Assembly: GCA_947472795.1 (NCBI GenBank)
Contig: CANJBL010000006.1
Location: forward strand, 100,168 to 164,167
Source: Fidelibacterota bacterium
Lineage (GTDB): Bacteria; Pseudomonadota; Alphaproteobacteria; Rhodospirillales; Rhodospirillaceae
Reading direction: 5' to 3'
DNA length: 64,000 bases
In this document: positions 45,867-54,103 of the stretch, piece by piece
Numbering within the stretch: position 1 is the stretch's first letter
Layout of the letters: every line of letters begins with the position of its first letter
The notes under the pieces: generated by a model
Told to the model about the DNA's origin: nothing
Seen by the model: only the letters and a program-made list of their open reading frames with translations
Database searches by the model: none
Position numbers and translations under genes: made by a program

Positions 45867-47447
45867 ATGAATGATTTCGCACTCCACACGATGGAGAAGG
45901 TGGTGGCGTTTGTCGGCGAGCCCGATGACGATACACGCCGGGACGTGCGCGAGATCCTAGGGCAGGCGGGTCTCAAGCAGGTCAGTACGCCCAATACTTT
46001 GCAGAAGCTCATCACCATGATGGAGGTGCGGGCACCCGATCTTCTGTTGCTTGCCGATGATCTGGACCCGGGCATATTCAACTTCATCCGTGATATCCGC
46101 CACAACAAGGTCGGCACCAATCCCTTCGTGACAATCATCACGCTGGTGCGCCCGGACAACATGGAGGCGGTAAAGCGTGCCATGAAGGCCGGCACGGACG
46201 ACATCATCATCAAGCCGGTAAAGGATGAAGATGTTCTCCAGCGGCTGAAACGCAGCATGATCAACCGGCCTGCCTTCGTGGTCGCCAGTGACTACATTGG
46301 ACCCGACCGGCGCGGCCAGAACCGCGCGTCGGCCATCCGGCGCATCAGCGTGCCCAACATCATGCTGGAGAAGGCCAATGGCCGGGACATGGACGCAGGC
46401 GCCGTGCGCCAGCTGGTGGACGCGGCCATGAACGATCTGCTGCACGCGCGCCTGGAAAGCGATGGCTACCGGGTGAGTTTTGTCTGCCGCCTGGTTTTGG
46501 AAGCCTACGGGTCCGGCAAGGTCATACCGGAGGTCCAGGAACGCCTGCAGGCGCTGTCTGGTATCTTGAAGGACACGGCCCAGACCGCCGAACGGCTGGA
46601 GGAGCCGCAGCTGGCCGCGCTCTGCGGCGCGCTAACCGGCGATGTGGCGGCCATTGCCGAGCGTTATACGGCCCCAACACAGCAAGATTTGGACCTTTTG
46701 CAAAAACTTTCAAAAGCTGTCGTTTCTGCAGTGAAACCAAGGACAACGCCTGATAAATTGGGTGACGAAACCAGCCTGGCCGCCGAGGCCACCCCGAGGC
46801 GAGACCGGGCCGGATTTGTCGATACAAAAGACCCGCAGCGCTCTGCCGATGAGGCCTCCGTGGTAACGATGGACGAACCAGTTATTGAGATATTGCCGCT
46901 GGCGAAGGGACAGTTCCTGTTCCGCCAGGGCGATGCGGCTACGTCGGCCTACATCCTCAATAACGGCGCCATCGGCATCTTTAAGGAAGTGGACGGCAAG
47001 CGCGTGCCCATCGCCCGCGTGAAGAAGGGCGAATTCTTTGGGGAAATGGCGATCATCGACGGCCGGGCCCGGCGCAATTCAGCCATGGCCCTGGAAGACT
47101 GCACCTTGTCGCTCGTCTCCAAGGACATGATCGAGGAGAAGCTGTCGCATTCGGATTCTCTGATCCGCACGCTTCTGCATATGCTCAGCAACAGCATGCG
47201 CATGGTGCATGAAGCTTATGCGCCCAAGGGCCGCAATCTCACTGATTCCGTAAAGGAAATGAAAGAACAGGCGCGCTACATCCAGCGCCAGATCGAAGCC
47301 GGCTCGCCAGAGCGCCGTAAGGACGGCGCCGCCGTGGCTAAGAAGATGAACGAGATTGTCGATTCCATCGTCAAACTCGTGGAAAGCACGCCTGACGTGG
47401 ATCGGCGCACACCGGCTGTGGCGACGGAAAAGGACCTCGGGGATTAA
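45867..47447 (+). CDS. Receiver domain fused to a cyclic-nucleotide-binding domain
   Basis: The 526-residue protein joins a CheY-like receiver (about 10-130: VVAFVGEPDDDTRRDVREIL; ADDLDPGIFNFIRDIR with the phospho-acceptor Asp; DIIIKPVKDED) to a long helical middle and a C-terminal CNMP-binding domain (about 340-440: GQFLFRQGDAATSAYILNNG; FFGEMAIIDGRARRNSAMA). The second motif holds the Glu and Arg that contact the cyclic nucleotide. No DNA-binding domain is visible. The start MNDFALHT is preferred to an upstream frame that lacks support. It is an orphan regulator. Confidence 0.82.
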   Translation: MNDFALHTMEKVVAFVGEPDDDTRRDVREILGQAGLKQVSTPNTLQKLITMMEVRAPDLLLLADDLDPGIFNFIRDIRHNKVGTNPFVTIITLVRPDNMEAVKRAMKAGTDDIIIKPVKDEDVLQRLKRSMINRPAFVVASDYIGPDRRGQNRASAIRRISVPNIMLEKANGRDMDAGAVRQLVDAAMNDLLHARLESDGYRVSFVCRLVLEAYGSGKVIPEVQERLQALSGILKDTAQTAERLEEPQLAALCGALTGDVAAIAERYTAPTQQDLDLLQKLSKAVVSAVKPRTTPDKLGDETSLAAEATPRRDRAGFVDTKDPQRSADEASVVTMDEPVIEILPLAKGQFLFRQGDAATSAYILNNGAIGIFKEVDGKRVPIARVKKGEFFGEMAIIDGRARRNSAMALEDCTLSLVSKDMIEEKLSHSDSLIRTLLHMLSNSMRMVHEAYAPKGRNLTDSVKEMKEQARYIQRQIEAGSPERRKDGAAVAKKMNEIVDSIVKLVESTPDVDRRTPAVATEKDLGD

Positions 47448-47602
47448 GCCCGGGATCAGGCCGTCAGATATTCGATTACAATCCTGTAATTCCTTGATTT
47501 TTTGACCCTCCGGAAAGCTTGCATGGCTGCGGGCTTCCGCCTACTTTTTCGCGCTCTGCGTGGCCCACTTGGGTGTGCGCCTGGCCTTTGGGGAAAGACC
47601 GC

Positions 47603-48565
47603 ATGACGCTGATGGTGGAACTCGAACACCTGGCCAAATCCTTTGGCGATTTCTGCGCCGTGGATGACATCTCGCTCAACGTCAGCAAAGGCGAAGTGCT
47701 GGGCTTCCTGGGGCCAAACGGGGCCGGCAAGACCACGACCATGCGCATGATTTCCGGTTTCTTGGCACCTACATCGGGCACGGCCAGGGTTTGCGGTCAT
47801 GATGTAGTGACCGACGCCACGGCGGTGAAAAGCGTCATCGGTTATATGCCGGAAGGCTCGCCGTCTTACGACGAGATGTCCGTCGGCGCTTTCTTGAAAT
47901 TCATTGCTGAGATCCGCGGCTTCTCCGGTGCCGATAGGGATGAGCGCGTTCTGCGCGCTGCTCAGCGTCTCGATCTCACCGGCGTTATGGAACGGCCCAT
48001 CGAAGTGCTCTCCAAAGGTTTCCGCCGCCGCGTTGGCCTCGCGCAAAGCATCCTGCACGATCCGCCGGTGCTGCTGCTGGACGAGCCCACGGACGGCCTG
48101 GATCCCAACCAGAAGCATCAGGTGCGCCAGCTGATCGGCGAGATGGCGGCCGAGAAGGCCATCATCGTCTCGACGCACATTCTGGAAGAAGTAGAAGCGG
48201 TCTGCACACGCGCCGTCATCATCGGCAATGGACGTGTCCTGGCCGACGGCACAGCCGCCGACCTCTTGGCCAAGCTGCCGGATGCCAGTGCGATCTGCCT
48301 CGTGCTGCCTGAGACCGCTGCCGAAGCCGCCACAACGTACTTCCGTAATCACCGCGCCGTCGGCGCGATCTTCGAGACACCGGCAGGCCATGGCCGCACG
48401 AGATTGCGCCTGACGCCCAAGCCTGAAGGGCTGGTGTTGGAGGATATCGCCCAACTGGCCCGCGCGCAGAACATGCCGCTGATCGAAATCTACCAGGACG
48501 GTGGCAATCTCGACGACGTCTTCCGCTTGATCACCACGGGGGCCGCGGCGCGCGCCGCAGCATAA
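47603..48565 (+). CDS. ABC transporter ATPase, GldA-like
   Basis: The 320-residue protein is the ATPase of a four-gene ABC cluster. LGFLGPNGAGKTTTMRMISG is the Walker A region, VLSKGFRRRVGLAQSILHD the signature region, and VLLLDEPTDGLDPNQKHQ the Walker B, in the form typical of GldA/NatA-like systems. VSTHILEEVEAVC is the H-loop region. The start MTLMVELEHL follows GGGGAAAG. The permease, GldG-like and DUF4340 genes follow with gaps of 7, 2 and -4 bases. Confidence 0.93.
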   Translation: MTLMVELEHLAKSFGDFCAVDDISLNVSKGEVLGFLGPNGAGKTTTMRMISGFLAPTSGTARVCGHDVVTDATAVKSVIGYMPEGSPSYDEMSVGAFLKFIAEIRGFSGADRDERVLRAAQRLDLTGVMERPIEVLSKGFRRRVGLAQSILHDPPVLLLDEPTDGLDPNQKHQVRQLIGEMAAEKAIIVSTHILEEVEAVCTRAVIIGNGRVLADGTAADLLAKLPDASAICLVLPETAAEAATTYFRNHRAVGAIFETPAGHGRTRLRLTPKPEGLVLEDIAQLARAQNMPLIEIYQDGGNLDDVFRLITTGAAARAAA

Positions 48566-48572
48566 ATCTCAC

Positions 48573-49307
48573 ATGCGTCATATCTGGACCATCACTAAGC
48601 GCGAACTGGCAGCCTATTTCGCGACACCCGTGGCCTTCGTGTTCATCGCCATCTTCGTGGCCGTGACAGGCGCGATGACATTCTATGTGGGCCACTTCTT
48701 TGAGCGAGACCAAGCAAGCCTCTCCAGCTTCTTCGCCTATCACCCGTGGGTCTACATCCTGCTGGTGCCGGCGGTGGCCATGCGGTTGTGGGCCGAAGAG
48801 CGCAAGTCGGGCACCATCGAACAGCTGCTGACCTTGCCGGTAACCACCACGCAGGCCGTGCTGGGCAAATTCCTGGCGGCCTGGCTGTTCAGCGGCATCG
48901 CGCTGGCGCTGACCGCGCCCATGTGGCTCACGGTCAATATCCTGGGTGAACCCGATAACGGCGCCATTGCGGTTGGTTATCTTGGCAGTTTCCTGATGGC
49001 CGGTGCTTTTATGTCCATTGGCATCTGCATGTCGGCGCTGACGCGCAATCAGATCATCGCTTTCATCACCGGCGCGCTTGTGTGTTTCATCTTCACCATG
49101 GGCGGCTTGGACTCAGTGGTGAATGTTTTCCGCGGCCGGTTGCCGACAATCCTGGTGGAGACGCTGGCGTCTTTCAATTTCCTCTCGCGCTTTGACTCGC
49201 TCACGCGCGGCGTCATCGAATTGCGCGACGTCGTGTTCCTTGTGTCGCTGACGGCTTTCTGGCTGTTCGCAACCGTCGTCTTTGTCGATCGCAGAAAGGC
49301 GGCCTGA
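48573..49307 (+). CDS. ABC transporter permease, GldF-like
   Basis: The 244-residue membrane protein has six predicted helices and belongs to the ABC-2/GldF permease family. ITKRELAAYFATPVAFVFI begins the protein, with AMRLWAEERKSGTIEQLLTL as a conserved cytoplasmic loop and GALVCFIFTMGGLDSVVNVF in the late helices. It sits directly between the ATPase and the GldG-like gene, so the three should form one transporter. Confidence 0.9.
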   Translation: MRHIWTITKRELAAYFATPVAFVFIAIFVAVTGAMTFYVGHFFERDQASLSSFFAYHPWVYILLVPAVAMRLWAEERKSGTIEQLLTLPVTTTQAVLGKFLAAWLFSGIALALTAPMWLTVNILGEPDNGAIAVGYLGSFLMAGAFMSIGICMSALTRNQIIAFITGALVCFIFTMGGLDSVVNVFRGRLPTILVETLASFNFLSRFDSLTRGVIELRDVVFLVSLTAFWLFATVVFVDRRKAA

Positions 49308-49309
49308 TC

Positions 49310-51178
49310 ATGTCCAAGAAACTCGATGCTGGAAAATTGGGGCTCATCGGCGTCGCTCTGGCCGTTGCGCTGCTGATCGCGGTGAATGTGGTCGCCAACG
49401 GCTGGCTCAGCAACATCCGTGCCGATTTCACGGAAGGGCGTGCCTACACCACCTCCGAGCAGATCAAACCGATCTTCTCGGGCATCGGTGAGCCGGTTGT
49501 GGTGCGGCTGTATTATACCGAAGCCATCGGCCAAGCCAGCCAGCGTCACGCGCTTTATTACCAGCGTGTGCGCGACCTGTTGCAACAGTACGCCAAGTTG
49601 GCCAAAGGCAAGATCAAGGTCGAGCTTTATAACCCGGAGCCATTCTCGGAAGTGGAAGATCGCGCCGTAGGATTTGGTCTGCAAGCCGTGCCGATCAGCA
49701 GCAACGGCGAGGTGGGGTATTTCGGCCTCGCGGCTACGAACTCGACCGACGAGCAACAGGTCATCCCGTTCTTCTCGCTTGAGCGCGAGCAGTTCCTGGA
49801 ATACGACCTGACCAAGCTCATCTACAGCCTCTCGCGCGCGAACCCGCCGAAGGTGGGTCTGCTCACGTCGCTGCCCATCAATGGCGGCGGTGCCAATCCC
49901 ATGCAGATGCGCATGGGCGGCGGGACGCCGCCCTGGGCCATCATGCAGCAGGTGCAGGAACTCTTCACGGTCCAGACCCTGGACCCGAATGCAGCAGAAA
50001 TCCCCAAGGACATCGACACGCTGATGCTGGTGCAGCCGGGCAGTTTGCCCGAACCGACGCAGCGCGCCATCGACCAGTTTGTGATGAACGGCGGTAAGGT
50101 CCTGCTGTTCGTCGATCCGCACGCGGAGTCTAATGTTGGCGGGCAGATGGGCCTGCCATTACCAGGGGCCGACCTTGCGGGCATCAAAAAACTCATGGCC
50201 GCCTGGGGCGTGAAGATGGTGGACGGCGCCGTCGTCGGCGATATCGATGCCGCGATCCGCGTCAATATGGCGGCCAACGGCCGCCCCGTGGTGGTGGACT
50301 ATGTGGCCTGGATGCAGGTCATGCGTCAGAACATCGACGCCAATGATTCAATCACCGGCGATCTGAAGCAGGTCAACTTCGGCACCGCCGGTGCATTGGA
50401 AGCCGTTGATGGCTCGGGCACCACAGTGACGCCGCTGCTGGTGACCGGCCCGCGTTCCATGCGGATCCCAGCCCAGAACTTCGAAGCGATGCCAGATATC
50501 GTGGCCATGTTCCGCGACTTTAAACCGGCGGACCGGCGCGAAGTGCTGGCCGCGCGCATCACCGGAAAAGCCAAGAGCGCGTTCCCCGATGCGCCGTTGA
50601 AGGAATCCAAGCAGCCCATCAATGTGGTGGTCGTCGCGGACACCGACATGCTGGCCGACCGTTTCTGGGTCCAGACCATCGGGCAGGGTGTGGCCGTGCC
50701 AACGGCGGACAACAGCAACTTCGTCAATAACGCTTTGGAAAACCTGACCGGGGCACCGGCGCTGTCCGCTTTGCGCGGACGCGGCGTGCAGAGCCGTCCG
50801 TTCAAGCTGTTGGATGATATCCGCCGCGATGCCGAGTTGCAGTACCGTGAGAAAGAGCAGGGGCTCTCCAGCCATCTCGAAGAACTCGAGAAGAAGCTCG
50901 GTGCCATGCAGATGCGACCCGACGGCAGTGGCCAAGTCACCTTGAGCGATGACGACCGCAAGACAGTTGAAGCTTACCGTGGCGAGATTCTGACCACGCG
51001 CCGCGCTTTGCGCGACGTTCAGCGGGCCTTGCGGCAAAATCTGGAGACGCTGCAGCAGACCATCACCTTCGCGGACATCGGCGCCGTGCCTGTGATCTTC
51101 GGGCTGATCCTGGTGGCTGTGGCGGTCTCGCGCCGACGCAAGCATCGAAGTGCCGACATAGTGAGGAGCAACCCATGA
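49310..51178 (+). CDS. GldG-like ABC auxiliary protein
   Basis: The 622-residue protein has one N-terminal helix (about 12-32), a large periplasmic region, and a C-terminal helix (about 592-612, VIFGLILVAVAVS). The periplasmic part resembles GldG/ABC_transp_aux: DFTEGRAYTTSEQIKPIFSG, PVVVRLYYTEAIG and QDMLVQPG-like LMLVQPGSLPEPTQRAIDQF, then VLLFVDPHAES. A coiled-coil segment lies before the last helix. GldG is linked to gliding motility in Bacteroidetes; here its role is unknown. Confidence 0.87.
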   Translation: MSKKLDAGKLGLIGVALAVALLIAVNVVANGWLSNIRADFTEGRAYTTSEQIKPIFSGIGEPVVVRLYYTEAIGQASQRHALYYQRVRDLLQQYAKLAKGKIKVELYNPEPFSEVEDRAVGFGLQAVPISSNGEVGYFGLAATNSTDEQQVIPFFSLEREQFLEYDLTKLIYSLSRANPPKVGLLTSLPINGGGANPMQMRMGGGTPPWAIMQQVQELFTVQTLDPNAAEIPKDIDTLMLVQPGSLPEPTQRAIDQFVMNGGKVLLFVDPHAESNVGGQMGLPLPGADLAGIKKLMAAWGVKMVDGAVVGDIDAAIRVNMAANGRPVVVDYVAWMQVMRQNIDANDSITGDLKQVNFGTAGALEAVDGSGTTVTPLLVTGPRSMRIPAQNFEAMPDIVAMFRDFKPADRREVLAARITGKAKSAFPDAPLKESKQPINVVVVADTDMLADRFWVQTIGQGVAVPTADNSNFVNNALENLTGAPALSALRGRGVQSRPFKLLDDIRRDAELQYREKEQGLSSHLEELEKKLGAMQMRPDGSGQVTLSDDDRKTVEAYRGEILTTRRALRDVQRALRQNLETLQQTITFADIGAVPVIFGLILVAVAVSRRRKHRSADIVRSNP

Positions 51179-52263
51179 CCTTCAAAACGTTTGGGGCACT
51201 GTGTGTCGCGACCATCCTGGCGGTGGCGCTTGCCGTTGTGACAGTTCTTCAGCAGCCGCGTCTGGAAGCCAACGACAAGCAGGGCGAACGCTTGTTCCCG
51301 AGTCTTGAGAAAGATGTTGCGCGGTTGAAGTCGGTGGTTGTCAGCCACGGTGGCGAAAGCACTCATTTCGACTGGGACGGAAAAACCTGGCACGCCCGCG
51401 AGCGCGATAATTTCCCCGCCAGTGCCGAGAAACTGAATGGCCTGGTGGTGGGCCTCGCGCGCGCCACCAAGATCGAAGGCAAGACACGGCTCGCGGATCG
51501 TTATAGCCGCCTGCAGCTGGAAGATCCCGCACCGAAAGGCACCATGAGCCGCGAAGTGGCGCTGCAGGATGCCGCCGGCAAGGACATCGCCAAGCTGATC
51601 GTGGGCCGCAAGCAAGGCGGTCTCGGACCCGGGGGCACCTATGTGCGCCTGCCGAACGATCCGCAAACCTGGTTGGTGACGGGCGATCTCACGGCCATCG
51701 GCACCGTGGGCGATTGGCTGCAACGCGAGATCGTCGATATCAAAGCGCCTAACATTAACAGTGTCACAGTGACTCACCCCAATGGTGACAAGGTGGTGGT
51801 CAGCCGCCCCAATTCCATGGGCAATCTGTCATTCCAGAATCTCCCCAAGGGCGCTTCGCCGGGGCAGGATGTTTCACCTGAAGAGTACGCAGGCATTCTC
51901 GCCGGCATGAACATGGACGATGTCGCCAAAGCCGACGCGAAGCCTTTCCCCAAGGATAAGACGATCACTGCCGTCATCGAGGGCGTGGGTGGCCTTCAGG
52001 TCAACATAGACTTGGCGACGCTGGGCGAGGAAACCTGGATCAAGATCAAGGCGTCAGCGCCGGCCCCAGCGCCAGCCGCGCCCAACGTGACAGATATGCG
52101 CACCGATTGGAGCAAGACCGTCAACGATCTCAACGCCAAGGCTGATGGTTGGGTGTTTCAGGTGCCAGCTTATCAGGTGGCGGCGTTGAAGCATCACACG
52201 GCCGATATCCTGCGCGCGTCGCCTCAGGGCAGAGGCCCCATGATGCAGGACGGGCCGCTCTAG
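51175..52263 (+). CDS. DUF4340 protein, partner of the GldA/F/G-like system
   Basis: The 362-residue protein starts in an ATGA overlap with the GldG-like gene. It has an N-terminal membrane helix (GALCVATILAVALAVVTVL) and a long periplasmic region of the DUF4340 family, seen in GKTWHARERDNFPASAEKLN and GLVVGLARATKIEGKTRLA. DUF4340 proteins commonly follow GldG-like genes and are thought to act with the transporter outside the membrane. The C-terminal part is less conserved. Confidence 0.85.
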   Translation: MTFKTFGALCVATILAVALAVVTVLQQPRLEANDKQGERLFPSLEKDVARLKSVVVSHGGESTHFDWDGKTWHARERDNFPASAEKLNGLVVGLARATKIEGKTRLADRYSRLQLEDPAPKGTMSREVALQDAAGKDIAKLIVGRKQGGLGPGGTYVRLPNDPQTWLVTGDLTAIGTVGDWLQREIVDIKAPNINSVTVTHPNGDKVVVSRPNSMGNLSFQNLPKGASPGQDVSPEEYAGILAGMNMDDVAKADAKPFPKDKTITAVIEGVGGLQVNIDLATLGEETWIKIKASAPAPAPAAPNVTDMRTDWSKTVNDLNAKADGWVFQVPAYQVAALKHHTADILRASPQGRGPMMQDGPL

Positions 52264-52403
52264 TTGCCGTGTGTTTCTTTCCAGCGGGCGTAAGCAGCGC
52301 GCATGCGCTCGCGTCGGGCTTGGCAAGCGCGGCAAGGCAAAGCGAGCGCCAAGCCGATAATGATCACGACGCCAATTCCTGACGAGATCAGAAGCGCTAT
52401 CAC
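52260..52403 (-). CDS. 47-residue membrane peptide with a CxxC motif
   Basis: This short gene begins GTG within the TGA stop of the ferredoxin gene (GTGA overlap), a clear sign of translational coupling. It encodes one membrane helix (IALLISSGIGVVIIIGLALA) followed by PCRACQARRERMRAAYARW, where C-R-A-C is a CxxC pair, and ends KETHGN. Its last base overlaps the stop of the convergent DUF4340 gene. It is too short for family assignment, but the coupling, helix and CxxC make it a credible small protein. Confidence 0.65.
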   Translation of the reverse strand: MIALLISSGIGVVIIIGLALALPCRACQARRERMRAAYARWKETHGN

Positions 52404-52753
52404 GGCTCAACAGCATCGGGTGCTGGTGCGATAGCCTTACGCCGCTCGGCCTCGGCGCGGACGGCCTCCATGATGCGCGCGATGGAGGCCTCTGAAATAT
52501 CGCCCTGCAGATTGAAATAATCGGCACCCTGAATCTTAAGGTTTGGGCCGTTGAGGCAGTTGTTCATGCAAGGCCCCCGCGTGACGGTCGCGGGAATACG
52601 TTCTTCGTTGATCTGGCGCTCCAGAGCGTCGGCCAGGCCACGGCTGCCGCGTCCGCCGCAGGAGGGCAGGCGGTCAGTGTTGAGACGCTTGTTGATGCAG
52701 ATGCGCACCGTGAACAACGGCTTCTGCGGGGGAATCCATTCACCTTCCATCAT
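52400..52753 (-). CDS. Thioredoxin-like [2Fe-2S] ferredoxin
   Basis: The 117-residue protein belongs to the (2Fe-2S) ferredoxin family with a thioredoxin fold, like the Shethna-type proteins. The four cluster Cys are visible as VRICINKRLN, LPSCGGRGS, and GPCMNNCLNGPN, a C-x(n)-C-...-C-x3-C pattern. The fold continues with VRAEAERR. Partner unknown. The start MMEGEW has no strong ribosome-binding sequence. The 47-residue peptide follows by GTGA overlap. Confidence 0.85.
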   Translation of the reverse strand: MMEGEWIPPQKPLFTVRICINKRLNTDRLPSCGGRGSRGLADALERQINEERIPATVTRGPCMNNCLNGPNLKIQGADYFNLQGDISEASIARIMEAVRAEAERRKAIAPAPDAVEP

Positions 52754-52762
52754 GACGTTAAT

Positions 52763-53251
52763 TTAGGTGCCAGCTGTGGGCGGCGCAATTGCTTCCGAGG
52801 GCGCTTCCGCCATGGCGGCACCCGCCCGAATGATGCGCGTGGTCTCGCGCCAGAGACCGTATTTGAGAATATCGGCGAGGGGCACCCAGCGCGCATCGAT
52901 GGCATCGTCACCGGCTGCCAGGGTGCCGCCGGTCGGTTCTGCCAGATAGTTCACCAGCGTCAGATGCCGTTCCAGGTCTCCGCCGGCACCGCGCATGAGG
53001 CCATCCACCACATCAATGAGCCTGAGGTTGGTGATGGTGAGGCCGGTTTCCTCGCGGATTTCCCGATGTGCCGTTTCCATGAGGGTTTCGCCCCATTCCT
53101 GCCGCCCGCCGGGAATGCTCCATTCGCCCGCCCGTGGCGCTTTGCCGCGCTGGATCAGCAGGACATCCGGTCCGGGAGTGCCCGGGCGCAGGATCACCAC
53201 GCCGACGCCAACAATAGGCTTTTGATTTGTTGCGGCGGAATCAGGGTTCAT
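52763..53251 (-). CDS. NUDIX hydrolase
   Basis: The 162-residue protein has the complete Nudix box GGRQEWGETLMETAHREIRE-ETGL (G-x5-E-x7-REUxEExGU), which binds the metal for pyrophosphate cleavage. The N-terminal strand VGVGVVILRPG and WSIPGG match ADP-ribose/8-oxo-type members, but the substrate cannot be told. The start MNPDSAATN is preferred; an in-frame upstream start would run into the divergent DUF502 gene. Confidence 0.9.
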   Translation of the reverse strand: MNPDSAATNQKPIVGVGVVILRPGTPGPDVLLIQRGKAPRAGEWSIPGGRQEWGETLMETAHREIREETGLTITNLRLIDVVDGLMRGAGGDLERHLTLVNYLAEPTGGTLAAGDDAIDARWVPLADILKYGLWRETTRIIRAGAAMAEAPSEAIAPPTAGT

Positions 53252-53267
53252 AGGGCATGATGATGCC

Positions 53268-53942
53268 ATGCCTGACCCCACACCGCCATCCGCTCAACCT
53301 GTCAACATGCCCTGGCGCCAATCCCTAATCGTGCGCTTGCGTAACTATTTCCTGGCCGGCCTGCTCATCACGGCTCCCATCAGCATTACGTTGTATTTTG
53401 CCTGGGTGGTGGTGCGCTATGTGGACAATCTGGTAGCTAGCGTTCTGCCCGACAGCTACAACCCCAATACTTATCTGCCTTTCGCGATCCCGGGGCTGGG
53501 CATCGTCATCCTGACCGTGTTCCTGACTCTGGTTGGGTTCTTCACAGCCAATTTTCTGGGGCGCATGCTGGTGGGCATCGGCGAGCGTATCGTCGCGCGG
53601 CTGCCGATCATCCGCAGCTTCTACTCAGCCATAAAGCAAATTTTCGAGACGGTGTTCTCGAAGCAGACACAGTCCTTCCGCGAAGTGGTGCTGGTGGAGT
53701 TTCCAAGGAAGGAGATGTGGGCTTTGGGTTTGGTCATTGGGCGCAGTGCCGATGAGGTGCAGAGCGCGGCACCCGAAGAACTCTACAGCGTTTTTATACC
53801 CACCATGTCGTTCACGTCGGGCTACCTCATATTTCTCTCGCGCACGGACATGCACAAGGTGGATATGACCGTCGAGGAATGCCTGAAGATGGTGGTGTCG
53901 GGCGGGATCGTGATGCCGCCGCCGAGGGTGCCGACAGCCTAG
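53268..53942 (+). CDS. DUF502 integral membrane protein
   Basis: The 224-residue protein has two N-terminal membrane helices (NYFLAGLLITAPISITLYFAW and IVILTVFLTLVGFFTANFLG) and a soluble C-terminal part with SFYSAIKQIFETVFSKQT, VVLVEFPRKEMWALGLVIG and the late FIPTMSFTSGYLIFLSRTD. These are hallmarks of DUF502. The family often neighbours recG/mfd in alphaproteobacteria, as here. Function unknown. Confidence 0.9.
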   Translation: MPDPTPPSAQPVNMPWRQSLIVRLRNYFLAGLLITAPISITLYFAWVVVRYVDNLVASVLPDSYNPNTYLPFAIPGLGIVILTVFLTLVGFFTANFLGRMLVGIGERIVARLPIIRSFYSAIKQIFETVFSKQTQSFREVVLVEFPRKEMWALGLVIGRSADEVQSAAPEELYSVFIPTMSFTSGYLIFLSRTDMHKVDMTVEECLKMVVSGGIVMPPPRVPTA

Positions 53943-53955
53943 TTAATACTCACCC

Positions 53956-53986
53956 GTCATCCTGGGCCTTGTGCCCAGAATCCAGG
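53956..53986. repeat. Intergenic palindromic repeat, copy 5 (partial)
   Basis: GTCATCCTGGGCC-TTGTG-CCCAGAATCCAGG is a half unit of the palindromic repeat family, with a CTGGGC/GCCCAG stem. Nearby bases 54053-54107 hold further short inverted repeats, GCCCTGGCAACAAGTGCCAGGGC and GTGGAAACCGTTTCCAC. The set lies between the converging DUF502 and recG genes. Confidence 0.7.
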
Positions 53987-54103
53987 ATTACGAAGCGCGA
54001 AGACTGTAGAGAGCACGGTGATGGTTAGGGTAACGCACCCGGCCACCCTGGGCCCTGGCAACAAGTGCCAGGGCGACGAGTGGAAACCGTTTCCACGTCG
54101 ATG

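Noticed and set aside
47456..48454. Minus-strand frame opposite the ABC ATPase
   Set aside because: Shadow frame; composition and lack of motifs argue against a gene.
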